Shown piece after piece: positions 1 to 8,965 of a stretch of 64,000 bases of DNA; the first letter of the stretch is position 1; each line of letters opens with the position of its first letter. A program made the translations under genes and the position numbers. This DNA comes from Anaeromassilibacillus sp. An250. Lineage in GTDB: Bacteria; Bacillota; Clostridia; Oscillospirales; Acutalibacteraceae. The stretch covers positions 186,001-250,000 of the forward strand of contig NZ_NFJK01000004.1 in NCBI RefSeq assembly GCF_002159845.1, given 5' to 3'. Below the pieces are notes generated by a model. That model worked only from the letters and a program-made list of their open reading frames with translations, ran no database searches and had not been told where the DNA came from.

Positions 1-756
1 GGCTTCATCAAACCAGACGATGCCGACGCCAAGTGTATTGATGATGTCGGAATTGTTTTGCGTCCCGGTGGTGTTGCCGGTCCAGGCGGAAATGCCAAGA
101 TCGCTGAACTCCAGAAACATGGACAGCGGCAGGTTCTTATGGGTCAGCGAGGTCATGGTTCGGCGCAGGTTGCCGCCGGACATCTGATCGTAAAGGCCAG
201 CCTCAGTGGCTGTCATGCAGTAATACTGGCCGTTGTGGGTAAAGTAGGCGATGGGCTCGATCAGCAGCTTATATTCGCCGGCGATCATCCGCTCGTAGTC
301 CACGCCCGCAGCCTGGGCAACCATCATGCAGGCGTACTCCGAGCAGAAGTACCGCTTGATGGCGTCAATGTTGCTCTGGCCTTTGCTGCTGACGATGGTG
401 GGCATTGACTGCGCGGGCTTGATGCAGGAATAGGCCACCCCGGACTGGAGGGAGAGGCCGGAGCCGCTCAGGTACTGCAGCTTGTTGACCTTGCCGAAAT
501 GGAGGATACTGCTTTTCTGTGTCCGGTTGGAAAAGTCCAGCGGTGAGGACACGGCAGCGCCGCTTTCCGCATCCACAACCGTGATGCGCACGCCATCGTT
601 GCCGGGATTCCAGAAGTTTGAGGATGTGCCTTGCCCCATCCCGCCGCCGCCACCGTCAATGTTCCCGTTGCCTCCCGATGCAAATGCCGTGGAGGGAACG
701 AGGCAGAACACCAGGGCGAGGCTGCATAAGAGGGCGAGAAGTCGTTTCAAATACAT
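1..756 (-). CDS. Secreted ICE-encoded protein (C-terminus outside window)
   Basis: The frame opens at an ATG at 756 and runs without a stop to the window edge (252 codons). Residues 1-26 form a clear Sec signal peptide ending in the cleavage-like STAFA. A Gly-rich stretch (GGNGNIDGGGGG) follows, then a soluble region with no motif I recognise. It is the last visible gene of the block 2461-1, behind two pseudopilin-like proteins and a membrane-anchored acidic protein. I recall similar secreted proteins in Clostridia ICEs without an assigned role. An extracellular or cell-surface part in mating-pair contact is inference. The 3' end is missing, so the true length is unknown. Confidence 0.75.
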   Translation of the reverse strand, partial: MYLKRLLALLCSLALVFCLVPSTAFASGGNGNIDGGGGGMGQGTSSNFWNPGNDGVRITVVDAESGAAVSSPLDFSNRTQKSSILHFGKVNKLQYLSGSGLSLQSGVAYSCIKPAQSMPTIVSSKGQSNIDAIKRYFCSEYACMMVAQAAGVDYERMIAGEYKLLIEPIAYFTHNGQYYCMTATEAGLYDQMSGGNLRRTMTSLTHKNLPLSMFLEFSDLGISAWTGNTTGTQNNSDIINTLGVGIVWFDEA

Positions 757-836
757 CACGCTCCGTTCTTTTTGAAAATAAGAAGGCCGCCACAATCCTG
801 TGACGGCCTTTCAAGTCCATATTCAGTTGTAGGTGG

Positions 837-1412
837 TCAGCCGCCCATGTTGCCGACCTGCTTATTCAGATCACCGTCGCTGTCGCCGGTAGACTGCTGC
901 ACATCGCCGGGGACTACCCAGCCAAACACCGGATCATAAACAGCGCCGCTGCCATTGCTGGAGCCGGGGGCCGGCTCATTGCTGGAAGTGGATTCCTCTT
1001 CAGGAGGGGCAGTGACTTCCGGTACTGCCGGGTCGGGATTGACCTCATGCTCTTCGCCGGGATCTTCGATCTCCGTCTTGCCTTCCGGCACAGGGGGCGG
1101 TGTTTCATCCGGCTTCTCCGTATCGGTAAAGTCGATTTCAACCTCGCCCTCAGATTCTGAGGTCACCTTGGGATATTCCTCTTCGGCGTTGGAAGACTGG
1201 CCGGGTGCATAGGCGTCTGCGCCCCCGCTCCCGTCGCCAGACTGTGCGCCGCCATCCGACCAGTCGCTGCTGGTGCTGCTGGGAGGAGATTCATCCGGCT
1301 GGAATTCTTCCGTGCGGTCCCGGCTCACAAACCAGCAGACGCCCAGAATGGCAACGCAGAGGACGGCCAGGATTGAAACAATAAAGCCTTTGGATTGGAA
1401 AAACTTCTTCAT
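837..1412 (-). CDS. Membrane-anchored acidic Pro/Ser-rich protein (DUF6550-like)
   Basis: A 191-residue protein with one N-terminal membrane segment (about residues 9-29), then a long low-complexity tail rich in Asp, Glu, Pro, Ser and Gly, ending in NKQVGNMGG. The tail should lie outside the membrane and be disordered. I chose the ATG at 1412, with AGGAG 11 bases upstream; a GTG four codons earlier overlaps that ribosome binding site. It lies between a TadE-like gene and the secreted protein gene in the same direction. The resemblance to the ICE family annotated DUF6550 is from memory. No function is visible. Confidence 0.7.
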   Translation of the reverse strand: MKKFFQSKGFIVSILAVLCVAILGVCWFVSRDRTEEFQPDESPPSSTSSDWSDGGAQSGDGSGGADAYAPGQSSNAEEEYPKVTSESEGEVEIDFTDTEKPDETPPPVPEGKTEIEDPGEEHEVNPDPAVPEVTAPPEEESTSSNEPAPGSSNGSGAVYDPVFGWVVPGDVQQSTGDSDGDLNKQVGNMGG

Positions 1413-1484
1413 GTGTGTCCACACTCCTTTTTGCTGTTATATAAAGCCTATACTGCGGAGCTGACTGGAATTTCAACAGCGCCG

Positions 1485-1985
1485 CTAAAATTTGGTGTTG
1501 TGGTAGCCGGTCAGCTCCACCCGCTGGGTGATGGTGGGGTAACTGTGCCCGAACATGCGCACATAGAACTCCACATCACAATAGAAGATATACTCCACCC
1601 GGTCGCCCACCACATTGAACTCCAGGCTGATGTCGGATACCTCATAGTCCTCTGTGGAAAGCGGGATCTTTTCTGCCAGGCCGCCGGCGACAGTGGCCTC
1701 CAGCATTTCCGTATAGTCATTGCTGGAATAGAGGGTGCGCAGGTACTCCTCGAAGTTGGTCTCCCGCTGGGAGCGGTAGGTGTCCGCATAGATGGTGGCG
1801 CTCAGGTTGTTCAGCTCCATTTTGGCGCCGTTGCGGATGTTGATGCAGGTGATCCGCACCGAGGCGTACAGAAGCAGGAAAGAGATGAGCATGACGACCC
1901 CGACTACAAAGAAGCAGGCAAAGAAAGTAATCTCGCCCCGCTCGTTGCGAAGCGGCCGGCGCAGCCATGAAAGAAAACGCTTCAT
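1485..1985 (-). CDS. TadE-like pseudopilin of the ICE
   Basis: A 166-residue protein with a basic N-terminus, the motif NERGEITFF and one long hydrophobic helix (about residues 20-42). A Gly-Glu pair at the head of the hydrophobic stretch is typical of class III (prepilin) signal peptides cut after Gly, as in TadE/TadF pseudopilins. The remainder is a soluble beta-rich domain. The ATG at 1985 is preceded by GAGGTGG, and an upstream start would overlap the previous gene. It follows another ERGE protein by 8 bases, so the two are probably co-translated. No prepilin peptidase gene is visible in this window. The pilin-like role is inference from the signal. Confidence 0.7.
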   Translation of the reverse strand: MKRFLSWLRRPLRNERGEITFFACFFVVGVVMLISFLLLYASVRITCINIRNGAKMELNNLSATIYADTYRSQRETNFEEYLRTLYSSNDYTEMLEATVAGGLAEKIPLSTEDYEVSDISLEFNVVGDRVEYIFYCDVEFYVRMFGHSYPTITQRVELTGYHNTKF

Positions 1986-1993
1986 AGGCCACC

Positions 1994-2461
1994 TCACTTC
2001 CAATAGTGCTCGCTGACGCCGGAGCCGCGGGCCACCACCGTGATGTTGACCAGATCCAGGTTCCAGAAGCCGCCCAGTTTGGCCTCGCCCTCAATGGTGA
2101 TATAGAAGGGCGTCCCAAGCTGGATGGCCCGGGACATCCCGGACGGCGTAGGCGTCTTGTATGTGGCATCGATGGAGTATGTGATATTCTCCGCCCCCTC
2201 GATCTCCGAGCACAGAAAGTCAAAGAGCGAGTCGGTCTCGCTGTTGATGCCGCCGGACAGCTGGATCTGTTTGACCATCTGATCTGCCGCATGGTCTAAC
2301 TCCTGTTTTGTGGAGATGATGCCGAACAGGTCAATGATAAAGGCCAGCAGGATGACGGCGATGAAGATGAACACCACCGTGGAGAAATAGTTGGCCTCGC
2401 CCCGTTCGCTCTTCAATGTCCTGCGGACTTTTTGCAGGAAAGTATGAATGTGAACCACCAC
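1994..2461 (-). CDS. DUF4320-like pseudopilin of the ICE
   Basis: A 155-residue protein with motif SERGEANYF followed by one hydrophobic helix (about residues 26-46) and a soluble domain. It has the same plan as its downstream neighbour and fits the DUF4320 family of Clostridia conjugative elements (family assignment from memory). The start is uncertain: the frame opens with two tandem GTG codons at 2461 and 2458, and the GGTGG there may serve as both ribosome site and start. It is the first gene behind the promoter at 2522-2600 and the terminator-like hairpin at 2475-2505, which ends only 14 bases before the start. Expression therefore needs read-through. Confidence 0.7.
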   Translation of the reverse strand: MVVHIHTFLQKVRRTLKSERGEANYFSTVVFIFIAVILLAFIIDLFGIISTKQELDHAADQMVKQIQLSGGINSETDSLFDFLCSEIEGAENITYSIDATYKTPTPSGMSRAIQLGTPFYITIEGEAKLGGFWNLDLVNITVVARGSGVSEHYWK

Positions 2462-2474
2462 CTTTACTTACAAA

Positions 2475-2505
2475 TGAAAAACAGCCGTCCCGACCGGAAC
2501 GGCTG
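2475..2505 (-). terminator. Intrinsic terminator/attenuator before the pseudopilin operon
   Basis: On the minus strand, CAGCCGT pairs with ACGGCTG (2499-2505 with 2482-2488) with a further G-C rich inner part, followed directly by TTTTTC. It begins about 18 bases after the predicted transcription start and ends 14 bases before the first gene, so it can only act as an attenuator. Confidence 0.65.
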
Positions 2506-2521
2506 CATTACAAAGTTTTGA

Positions 2522-2600
2522 CTGTACCAAGTATAGCAGATTTGGATTTACGGCGAAAGGGCAGGACTGCGCCAATGTATGGGCAATCCTGTGCCAATTC
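2522..2600 (-). promoter_or_regulatory. Activator-type ICE promoter with paired ATTGGC boxes (copy B)
   Basis: Reading the minus strand: ATTGGCAC (2598-2591), ATTGGCGC (2576-2569, exactly 22 bp on), then a block shared with the copy at 34113-34181 (TCCTGCCCTT, then GCCGTAAATCC), then an extended -10 TGC-TATACT (hexamer 2535-2530). No -35 hexamer is present at the right distance, as expected for an activator-dependent promoter. Box-to-minus-10 distance is the same in both copies (34 bases). Confidence 0.65.
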
Positions 2601-2605
2601 TTTTT

Positions 2606-3006
2606 AGCGATGGCGATTATACAAATCCAAAATGAAATTCTAGATTTGTGTAATCGAAGTCTGATAGTCAAGGGCCGAAACCACTCGAAAATGCCACTAT
2701 TGAGTAATAGGAGAACAGAAAGGAGTTCGGCATTGAGAAAGGCCGCTTCTCTTTCCGCCTAACTGCCCCATACAGTGAGGAACGGCGGGAAGCAGCGCGG
2801 CAGTGTGCCAGAGATAACAATGCCGCTGACAGGCTGAAATGATGTAGATTTGTTCATGAGCCCTTTGGTATAATAAACTTAATCCTAAAATGCTCAAAAA
2901 CATATCCGTCAGAGGGTTAAAGTGATAAATTGATGCGAATTTTGGAATGCAACCGATAGTTGCTAAATAGTTGGTAGAATGAGAGTGCCGCTTTCGCTAC
3001 AATATA
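2606..3006. other. Non-coding stretch
   Basis: AT-rich sequence between the ICE promoter and the XRE gene. I see no reading frame with a ribosome binding site and no strong hairpin. TACAAT at 2998-3003 is a possible -10 for the XRE gene, but no -35 is correctly spaced. It probably marks one edge of the inserted cargo. Confidence 0.4.
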
Positions 3007-3022
3007 GGTGGAGGTGAAGAAT

Positions 3023-3817
3023 ATGTCATTAGGCGAAAGGATTAAGGAGCAACGAAAAAGCTCTGGATTATCACAAGAAAAAGTGGCTGAGTTTGTCGGT
3101 GTAAGCCGACAAGCAGTAACAAAGTGGGAAACAGGTCAATCCGCCCCAAGCACAGAGAATCTTTTCAAGCTGGCAGAGATATTCGGCACGACAGTAGATA
3201 TACTGTTAGCTTCCGATGAAGAAGAAAAGGACACACCGGCGGAACAGATTTACTATCTTTACAAAATGGAGCAAGAAAAGAAACGTGAAGAACGCCGTAA
3301 AAAAATAAAAAAGAATATATTTTTTACACTGGTTGTTGCCGTTGGGTATGTCATTGTCTATCTTGTTGGACGCATTTTCGGTACAACTGGGCAGCAAACA
3401 AGTGTAATAGGGTGGCTATTTGGAGATGATCCAGCACAGTTAAGCTATTTATATGGTTGGCTGCTACATCAAAATATATTTTGGATTGCTATGGCGGTAT
3501 CCGTAATCCCTGCATTGTTTGGGAAAAAGTATTTTTCATTTACAACACTGGCAGGATTTGCGCTTGGACTACTTATTGGTGAATTAGGGGGCCAAAACCC
3601 CGCAGGAGCAGCATACGGTTACGGTCATTACGGTTGGGCTATTTGGGGCGGTATCTTTACATTCTCCATTGTAATGGGTATTATCTTTGAAAAAATCACC
3701 AAAAGCACGATTGACTGGAAATCCAAAAAGTTATGGGTTTGGTCAGCAGTTTTCGCTATTGGTATTTTATCTATTCTGATAATTATTAGAATGAGTATGC
3801 CTACGAGCTTTGGCTAA
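3023..3817 (+). CDS. XRE-family regulator with C-terminal membrane domain
   Basis: A 264-residue protein. Residues 1-64 are a Cro/C1-type helix-turn-helix (LSQEKVAEF, then VSRQAVTKWE). A strongly charged linker (65-97, KKREERRKKIKK) leads into about five hydrophobic segments that fill the rest of the protein. The ATG at 3023 has GGAGGTG at the correct distance. Membrane-bound XRE proteins of this plan are common next to stress or transporter genes in Firmicutes; the ligand cannot be told. It stands alone, is AT-rich compared with its neighbours, and points away from the pseudopilin genes, so it is probably acquired cargo. Confidence 0.8.
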   Translation: MSLGERIKEQRKSSGLSQEKVAEFVGVSRQAVTKWETGQSAPSTENLFKLAEIFGTTVDILLASDEEEKDTPAEQIYYLYKMEQEKKREERRKKIKKNIFFTLVVAVGYVIVYLVGRIFGTTGQQTSVIGWLFGDDPAQLSYLYGWLLHQNIFWIAMAVSVIPALFGKKYFSFTTLAGFALGLLIGELGGQNPAGAAYGYGHYGWAIWGGIFTFSIVMGIIFEKITKSTIDWKSKKLWVWSAVFAIGILSILIIIRMSMPTSFG

Positions 3818-4151
3818 TTCTATATCAAAATATTCTACTTTGAATGATGTGCAATAAATATTGGAGTACTGATGATATTTGTTGCGTATAGGATCACAAA
3901 GCCGTATTTGCATTCACAATTATTTTCAACAACTCTGATTATCTCGAAAAAGCCTGTAAATACGGGCAAATCACGGGATAGGGACACCGAATTTACTACC
4001 AAATTACTACTTTTGGGATGAGCCTCGACACGCTTACTACTTCCCGTGAAATGCCCCGTCCCAGACGGCACATCAGACTAAAATTGAATACGACACCGCA
4101 GAAGCGGCGTTCTCTGATCCCCCTGTGGGAGAAAAGGACGCCGCTTTTTTT
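3818..4151 (+). other. Intergenic stretch with terminator
   Basis: After the XRE gene there is AT-rich non-coding sequence and then an abrupt rise in GC. A hairpin with stem AAGCGGCGT (4102-4110) and ACGCCGCTT (4138-4146) followed by T residues is a good plus-strand terminator. It probably served a gene of the second ICE whose body is deleted. I see no credible gene here. Confidence 0.5.
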
Positions 4152-4180
4152 GCGCCCAAATTCAGAAAGGAGGCGACGCC

Positions 4181-4330
4181 ATGTATTTCACTTCCGGCAG
4201 CGACCGCGCCTTTGAAAGCCTCATGCAAGGCAAGCCCGGCTTCGACCACTACGACAGCGGCGACGCCGGAGCGCCGGAGGATTGCGGCGACTGCCGTTTC
4301 TACCGTCCCGACTGGAAGTACCAGTTTTGA
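4181..4330 (+). pseudogene. Truncated small Cys-containing ICE protein
   Basis: A 49-codon frame starts at ATG 4181 behind AAAGGAGG with good spacing. The product begins MYFTSGSDRAFESLM and reaches CGDCRFYRPDWKYQF before a stop at 4328-4330. I recall small proteins with such a start, and a CxxC plus YxPD motif, beside topoisomerase and relaxase genes in Tn1549-like elements; they usually continue with further cysteines. The frame ends just where topoisomerase III homology begins in another frame. I read this as a deletion joining the 5' part of this gene to the 3' part of the topoisomerase gene. Confidence 0.55.
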
Positions 4331-5051
4331 CAAGGTGGAGGCTTCCGTTACCGAGCGTTTCACCACACCCCCGAAGCCCTACACCGAAGATACGCTTCTG
4401 TCGGCTATGGAACGGGCCGGGGCCGAGGATATGCCGGAGGACGCCGAGCGCCAAGGTTTGGGAACCCCGGCCACCCGCGCTTCCATCTTAGAAAAGCTGG
4501 TACAGATGGGCTTTGTGGAGCGGAAAGGCAAGCAGCTTCTTCCCACCAAGGACGGCCACAACCTTGCCTGCGTCCTGCCGGATGTGCTGACCTCTCCCCA
4601 GCTCACCGCGGAATGGGAAACCAAACTGACGGCCATTGCCAAGGGTGAGGCTGACCCGGACGGCTTCATGGCTGGCATTGAGGAAATGACGCGGGGCCTG
4701 ATTTCCGGCTATTCGCAGATCAGCGAGGACGCGCAGAAATTGTTTCAGAAAGAGCGCGTGTCTATCGGCAAGTGTCCCCGCTGCGGCGAAGCCGTCTACG
4801 AGGGCAAGAAAAACTACTACTGCGGAAACCGGGCCTGCCAGTTTGTCATGTGGAAGAATGACCGATTTTTTGAGGAACGGGGCAAGGCGTTCACGCCGAA
4901 AATCGCCGCTGCGCTTCTCAAAGACGGAAAGGCAAAGGTAAAGGGCCTGCGTTCCATGAAAACCGGGAAAACCTACGACGGGACGGTGCTTCTGGCTGAT
5001 ACCGGCGGGAAATACGTCAACTATCGTATTGAACGGAGGGACAAAAACTAA
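4326..5051 (+). pseudogene. 3' fragment of DNA topoisomerase III
   Basis: About 240 residues remain of a protein normally near 700. The piece carries the type IA motif GLGTPATRASILEKL, the C-terminal part of the gyrase-like topoisomerase fold, a four-cysteine zinc ribbon (CPRCG, then YYCGNRACQF) and a Toprim-C repeat (MKTGKTYDG). The Toprim domain and catalytic tyrosine region are gone. Upstream codons in the same frame (from 4125) are out-of-frame reading of the truncated small gene and show no family resemblance. Topoisomerase III is a standard gene of Tn1549/CTn-like ICEs, so this is a remnant of a second element. It cannot be active. Confidence 0.85.
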
Positions 5052-5262
5052 AAAACAGCAAGCATAGGAAGTGTAGCCACACTTCCGGCAAATCTCTGAC
5101 CCGGCCACCCCTGCCGGGCCGGGGATTTTGCTTGTTGGGGCATATCCCCAAACCCCTGTTACCATTCATCAAGTGTTTACAAAATTCCGCTATGCTTATC
5201 TTGTTAAATGAGGTATAATCAGTCCAGCGACAAATTGGAAGTCAAGTTGGAGGAACAAATTT

Positions 5263-5757
5263 ATGATACGCCCTTTAGCAGAGAAAGATTATAATATAGC
5301 GATTGATATAGTGAATACAAATTGGAAAAAGACATATTCAGATTATGTAAATCCACTTTTGCTAAATGAAGATGGTTGTAAAAAACGCGCAGAGGAATTA
5401 AAGCATGACTTTCAATCAAGACGGCTGTTAGAATATGTTTGGGAAGAACAAGGCCAGATATTAGCGCTATTATCAATAGGTGATACAGCAGATATGGATA
5501 AAAAGGGAGCTTTTGAGATTTGGCGTATTTATGTAAGGCCGGAAGCACAAGGACATAATATCGGCAGCCAGTGTATTTCTTTTTCTGAACAAGAAGCTAA
5601 AAAGCGAGGTTATCAAGAAATCGTTATATGGGCATTTCAGGAAAATACGGCCGCCATATCGTTTTATCAAAAGAACGGTTATGTAGTTGAAAAAAGCGAA
5701 TATTTGGGTGAGCCGTATTTAACCATTGGAACACGTTTAACAAAAAACCTGGTATAA
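5263..5757 (+). CDS. GNAT-family N-acetyltransferase
   Basis: A complete 164-residue GNAT protein. The acetyl-CoA site motif is visible as VRPEAQGHNIGSQ (about residues 87-99), followed by the family's C-terminal NTAAISFYQKNGYV. Such enzymes move acetyl from acetyl-CoA to an amine; this sequence does not identify the substrate. TTGGAGG lies 9 bases before the ATG. It is markedly AT-rich compared with the ICE remnants on both sides and interrupts them, so it was probably inserted as a single-gene cargo. It could be an amino-acid, peptide or drug acetyltransferase. Confidence 0.85.
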   Translation: MIRPLAEKDYNIAIDIVNTNWKKTYSDYVNPLLLNEDGCKKRAEELKHDFQSRRLLEYVWEEQGQILALLSIGDTADMDKKGAFEIWRIYVRPEAQGHNIGSQCISFSEQEAKKRGYQEIVIWAFQENTAAISFYQKNGYVVEKSEYLGEPYLTIGTRLTKNLV

Positions 5758-5861
5758 CTTTTACATCATTAAGAAATGGGCGCAACAGAAAAAATCAACA
5801 AATCCCAGTACGCCAAAATCCGTTTAACTTAATAGCTGCCACACAAACAGCAACACTTCCC

Positions 5862-5892
5862 GCAGGAAATCAGAGATGGTTTCCTGCTTTTC
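5862..5892 (+). terminator. Intrinsic terminator
   Basis: Stem GCAGGAAA (5862-5869) and TTTCCTGC (5880-5887) followed by TTTTCTT. It lies between the acetyltransferase gene and the next small ICE gene. Confidence 0.5.
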
Positions 5893-5923
5893 TTATGCCA
5901 TTTTTCAGAAAGGAGGGCTGCCG

Positions 5924-6131
5924 ATGGCAAGTCTTAGGGACATGGTATCAGAGTATCAAGACGACCTGCGGAACGGCATTGCATGGCTGGCGTTCTGGCG
6001 TGAGGGCCGGAGCTGGCAGGCGGAGGCGTTTCACCTTGATCTGGACGACACCCTTTATCCAGAGGACAGAGCGCGGCTTGCAGAGATACAGGCCGCCGAC
6101 CCACGGGCCGTTGTGGTAAACGACGCTTACC

Positions 6132-6139
<8 letters not shown>
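5924..6139 (+). pseudogene. Small ICE protein, probably C-terminally truncated
   Basis: A 71-codon frame starts at ATG 5924 behind AAAGGAGGG. The product starts MASLRDMVSEYQDDL and contains GIAWLAFWREGRSW, a pattern I recall from short accessory proteins of gut Firmicute ICEs that are normally longer. It ends at VVVNDAYRE, where sequence belonging to an IS21 transposase begins in another frame (about 6130). The IS remnant has most likely cut off the natural end. Function is unknown. Confidence 0.5.
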
Positions 6140-7398
<1,259 letters not shown>

Positions 7399-7640
7399 GG
7401 TACTCAAAATTAGTGCAAAAGGGCTTTGGACACCGATGTGAGCGTTTGGCCCCCCCCAGGGGACTGATGTGAGCATTAGGCCCCCCAGGGTACCCACTCT
7501 TGCAAAAGGCCCTCATCTTTCCGGGTACTCAAAAGGTGAGCATTTGGTACTTGGGAAAAGCATTGCTCACGACATGAAATCTGGTGCTGAAGGTGCTCAC
7601 TTTTTTGGGGCCCTTTTGCTCACATTTTCGTTTGACAAAC
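7399..7640 (+). mobile_element. Right end of IS21-family element with six GTGAGC repeats
   Basis: Behind istB the hexamer GTGAGC appears three times direct (7438, 7469, 7536) and three times inverted as GCTCAC (7565, 7595, 7618). The first two lie in a near-identical 30-bp context with a C-run. GGTACTCAAAA is also repeated (7399 and 7524). Multiple internal transposase sites near the ends are known for IS21 elements. The left end is missing along with most of istA. Confidence 0.6.
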
Positions 7641-7695
7641 ACACCAATATAATTCATATTGCAGATAACGGGCAAAAAATACAGCGCAAAAGTAA

Positions 7696-7740
7696 GGATA
7701 GGGCGAATGGTTTTTAGCCATTCGCCCTATCCCTGATTTT
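7696..7740. terminator. Perfect 15-bp inverted repeat, probable bidirectional terminator
   Basis: GGATAGGGCGAATGG (7696-7710) pairs perfectly with 7718-7732 around the 7-base loop TTTTTAG and is followed by TGATTTTT. It lies downstream of the minus-strand VanZ gene and of istB, so it may end both transcripts. Confidence 0.6.
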
Positions 7741-7804
7741 TGGCATTATAAATGCTTTTTGAAGTTTTGTTAGACGCAAAAAAGTATGAATATCAAGCCA
7801 ATGC

Positions 7805-8935
7805 TCAATTCGATGTGTGTTTCACCGTGCTTACCAATTTTGTCCGTGACCATCGCTCATAGAACAAGGGCTTGTGCAGGGCCATACGAATCCCGGCAAA
7901 GAATAGCCAGAACAAATACCCACCGATCAGTAACCCATGCAGTACGAGTGATGCTAAACTGTCCAGATGCAATACGTCCATCAGAATAAATAGTAGCCGG
8001 TTCAAGTAATATGGTGCTCCGACCAGACCTGCAATCAGCAGGCCATAGCGCAGAAAATATTGATACCAATGTGCCGCATCGCCATTCCTTTGCATGATTT
8101 TCATGCGGGTCAGCCGTTTGCCGGGCGTCTGACCGTGGAGCAAAATGGGCAGCAGCCCAAAGTAGGCAATAAATAGAACTGGCATCCATTGAATGGAGAG
8201 AGTGATTCCAAACGAGACCACAACTACGGCCAGAATACCTGATGCAAAGGTCAGGCAAGCCATATCGGCCAGAAATGAGAAAACACGCCGCGTAAAGGAG
8301 ATGGACGCACCCCGCCGGAAACTAACGGTATCCAATTCTTGTCGGGTAGGCAGCAGATGGCTCACTGGCCCGGCCAAGGCAAATCCAATCATGCTGCCCG
8401 CAGTGTTGACGATCAGGTCGTCTACGTCAAACAGGCGGTAGCTGCCTGGATAGACAAAATACAGGCCGCTGAGTTGGGTCAGCTCGAAAAACAGAGAGAG
8501 CAAAAAAGATAGTCTCAAAGTTTTGCGCCAATTATAGCAGAAGTAGTAACGCAGATAGACACCGAAAGGCATTGTCATAAACAGATTGAACACGGTGGTC
8601 CAGAAGGCACTGCCGGTGAAAATGCTAAGCCAACTTGCAGGCTGTCCAGGCTGGATCTGCGCTTGTTTGGCTATATCGGCGATGAAAGAAAATGGGATGA
8701 GTTGAGCTTTATGCCCATGCAGCGTAGCCGCTTTCTCCGGCGTAGGCAGCGGTAGAATGACAAGGCAGTAGACGCAGAGAAGGTACAAAATAAAGCTGTA
8801 CACGATCAGCACCCGTAAACTGAGGACTGATCCATATTTGTGATAACTCCATGCGATGTACGGCACTGTGAACAGGACAACAATCATCGGGTAAATGACC
8901 ATCGCCTGCCGCAGTGCTTCAAGGTATTGGCTCAT
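7805..8935 (-). CDS. VanZ-RDD fusion membrane protein
   Basis: A 376-residue membrane protein. Residues about 40-190 have VanZ features (ILPLPTPEK, ELTQLSGLYF, FDVDDLIVNTAGSMIG). Residues about 215-350 form an RDD domain (SFLADMACLTFA, GQTPGKRLTRMKI). VanZ proteins are associated with teicoplanin or lipoglycopeptide tolerance; the RDD role is unclear. It starts at ATG 8935, 30 bases behind the kinase gene, so it is the third gene of the regulator transcript. This suggests a membrane-protection part in the resistance module. Which antimicrobial it answers to cannot be read from the sequence. Confidence 0.85.
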   Translation of the reverse strand: MSQYLEALRQAMVIYPMIVVLFTVPYIAWSYHKYGSVLSLRVLIVYSFILYLLCVYCLVILPLPTPEKAATLHGHKAQLIPFSFIADIAKQAQIQPGQPASWLSIFTGSAFWTTVFNLFMTMPFGVYLRYYFCYNWRKTLRLSFLLSLFFELTQLSGLYFVYPGSYRLFDVDDLIVNTAGSMIGFALAGPVSHLLPTRQELDTVSFRRGASISFTRRVFSFLADMACLTFASGILAVVVVSFGITLSIQWMPVLFIAYFGLLPILLHGQTPGKRLTRMKIMQRNGDAAHWYQYFLRYGLLIAGLVGAPYYLNRLLFILMDVLHLDSLASLVLHGLLIGGYLFWLFFAGIRMALHKPLFYERWSRTKLVSTVKHTSN

Positions 8936-8965
8936 CTGTTTTCCTTTCCGGGTTTTGTTCTATGC

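Noticed and set aside
2583-2598. Sigma-54 promoter on the minus strand (TGGCAC-N4-TTGC)
   Set aside because: The GG-GC distance is one base short, the second copy at 34174-34181 does not keep the TTGC part, and a better sigma-A extended -10 lies downstream.
7399-7640. CRISPR-like array
   Set aside because: The repeated units are short, irregularly spaced and in both orientations behind istB, which fits IS21 end sites. No CRISPR array is seen anywhere in the window.
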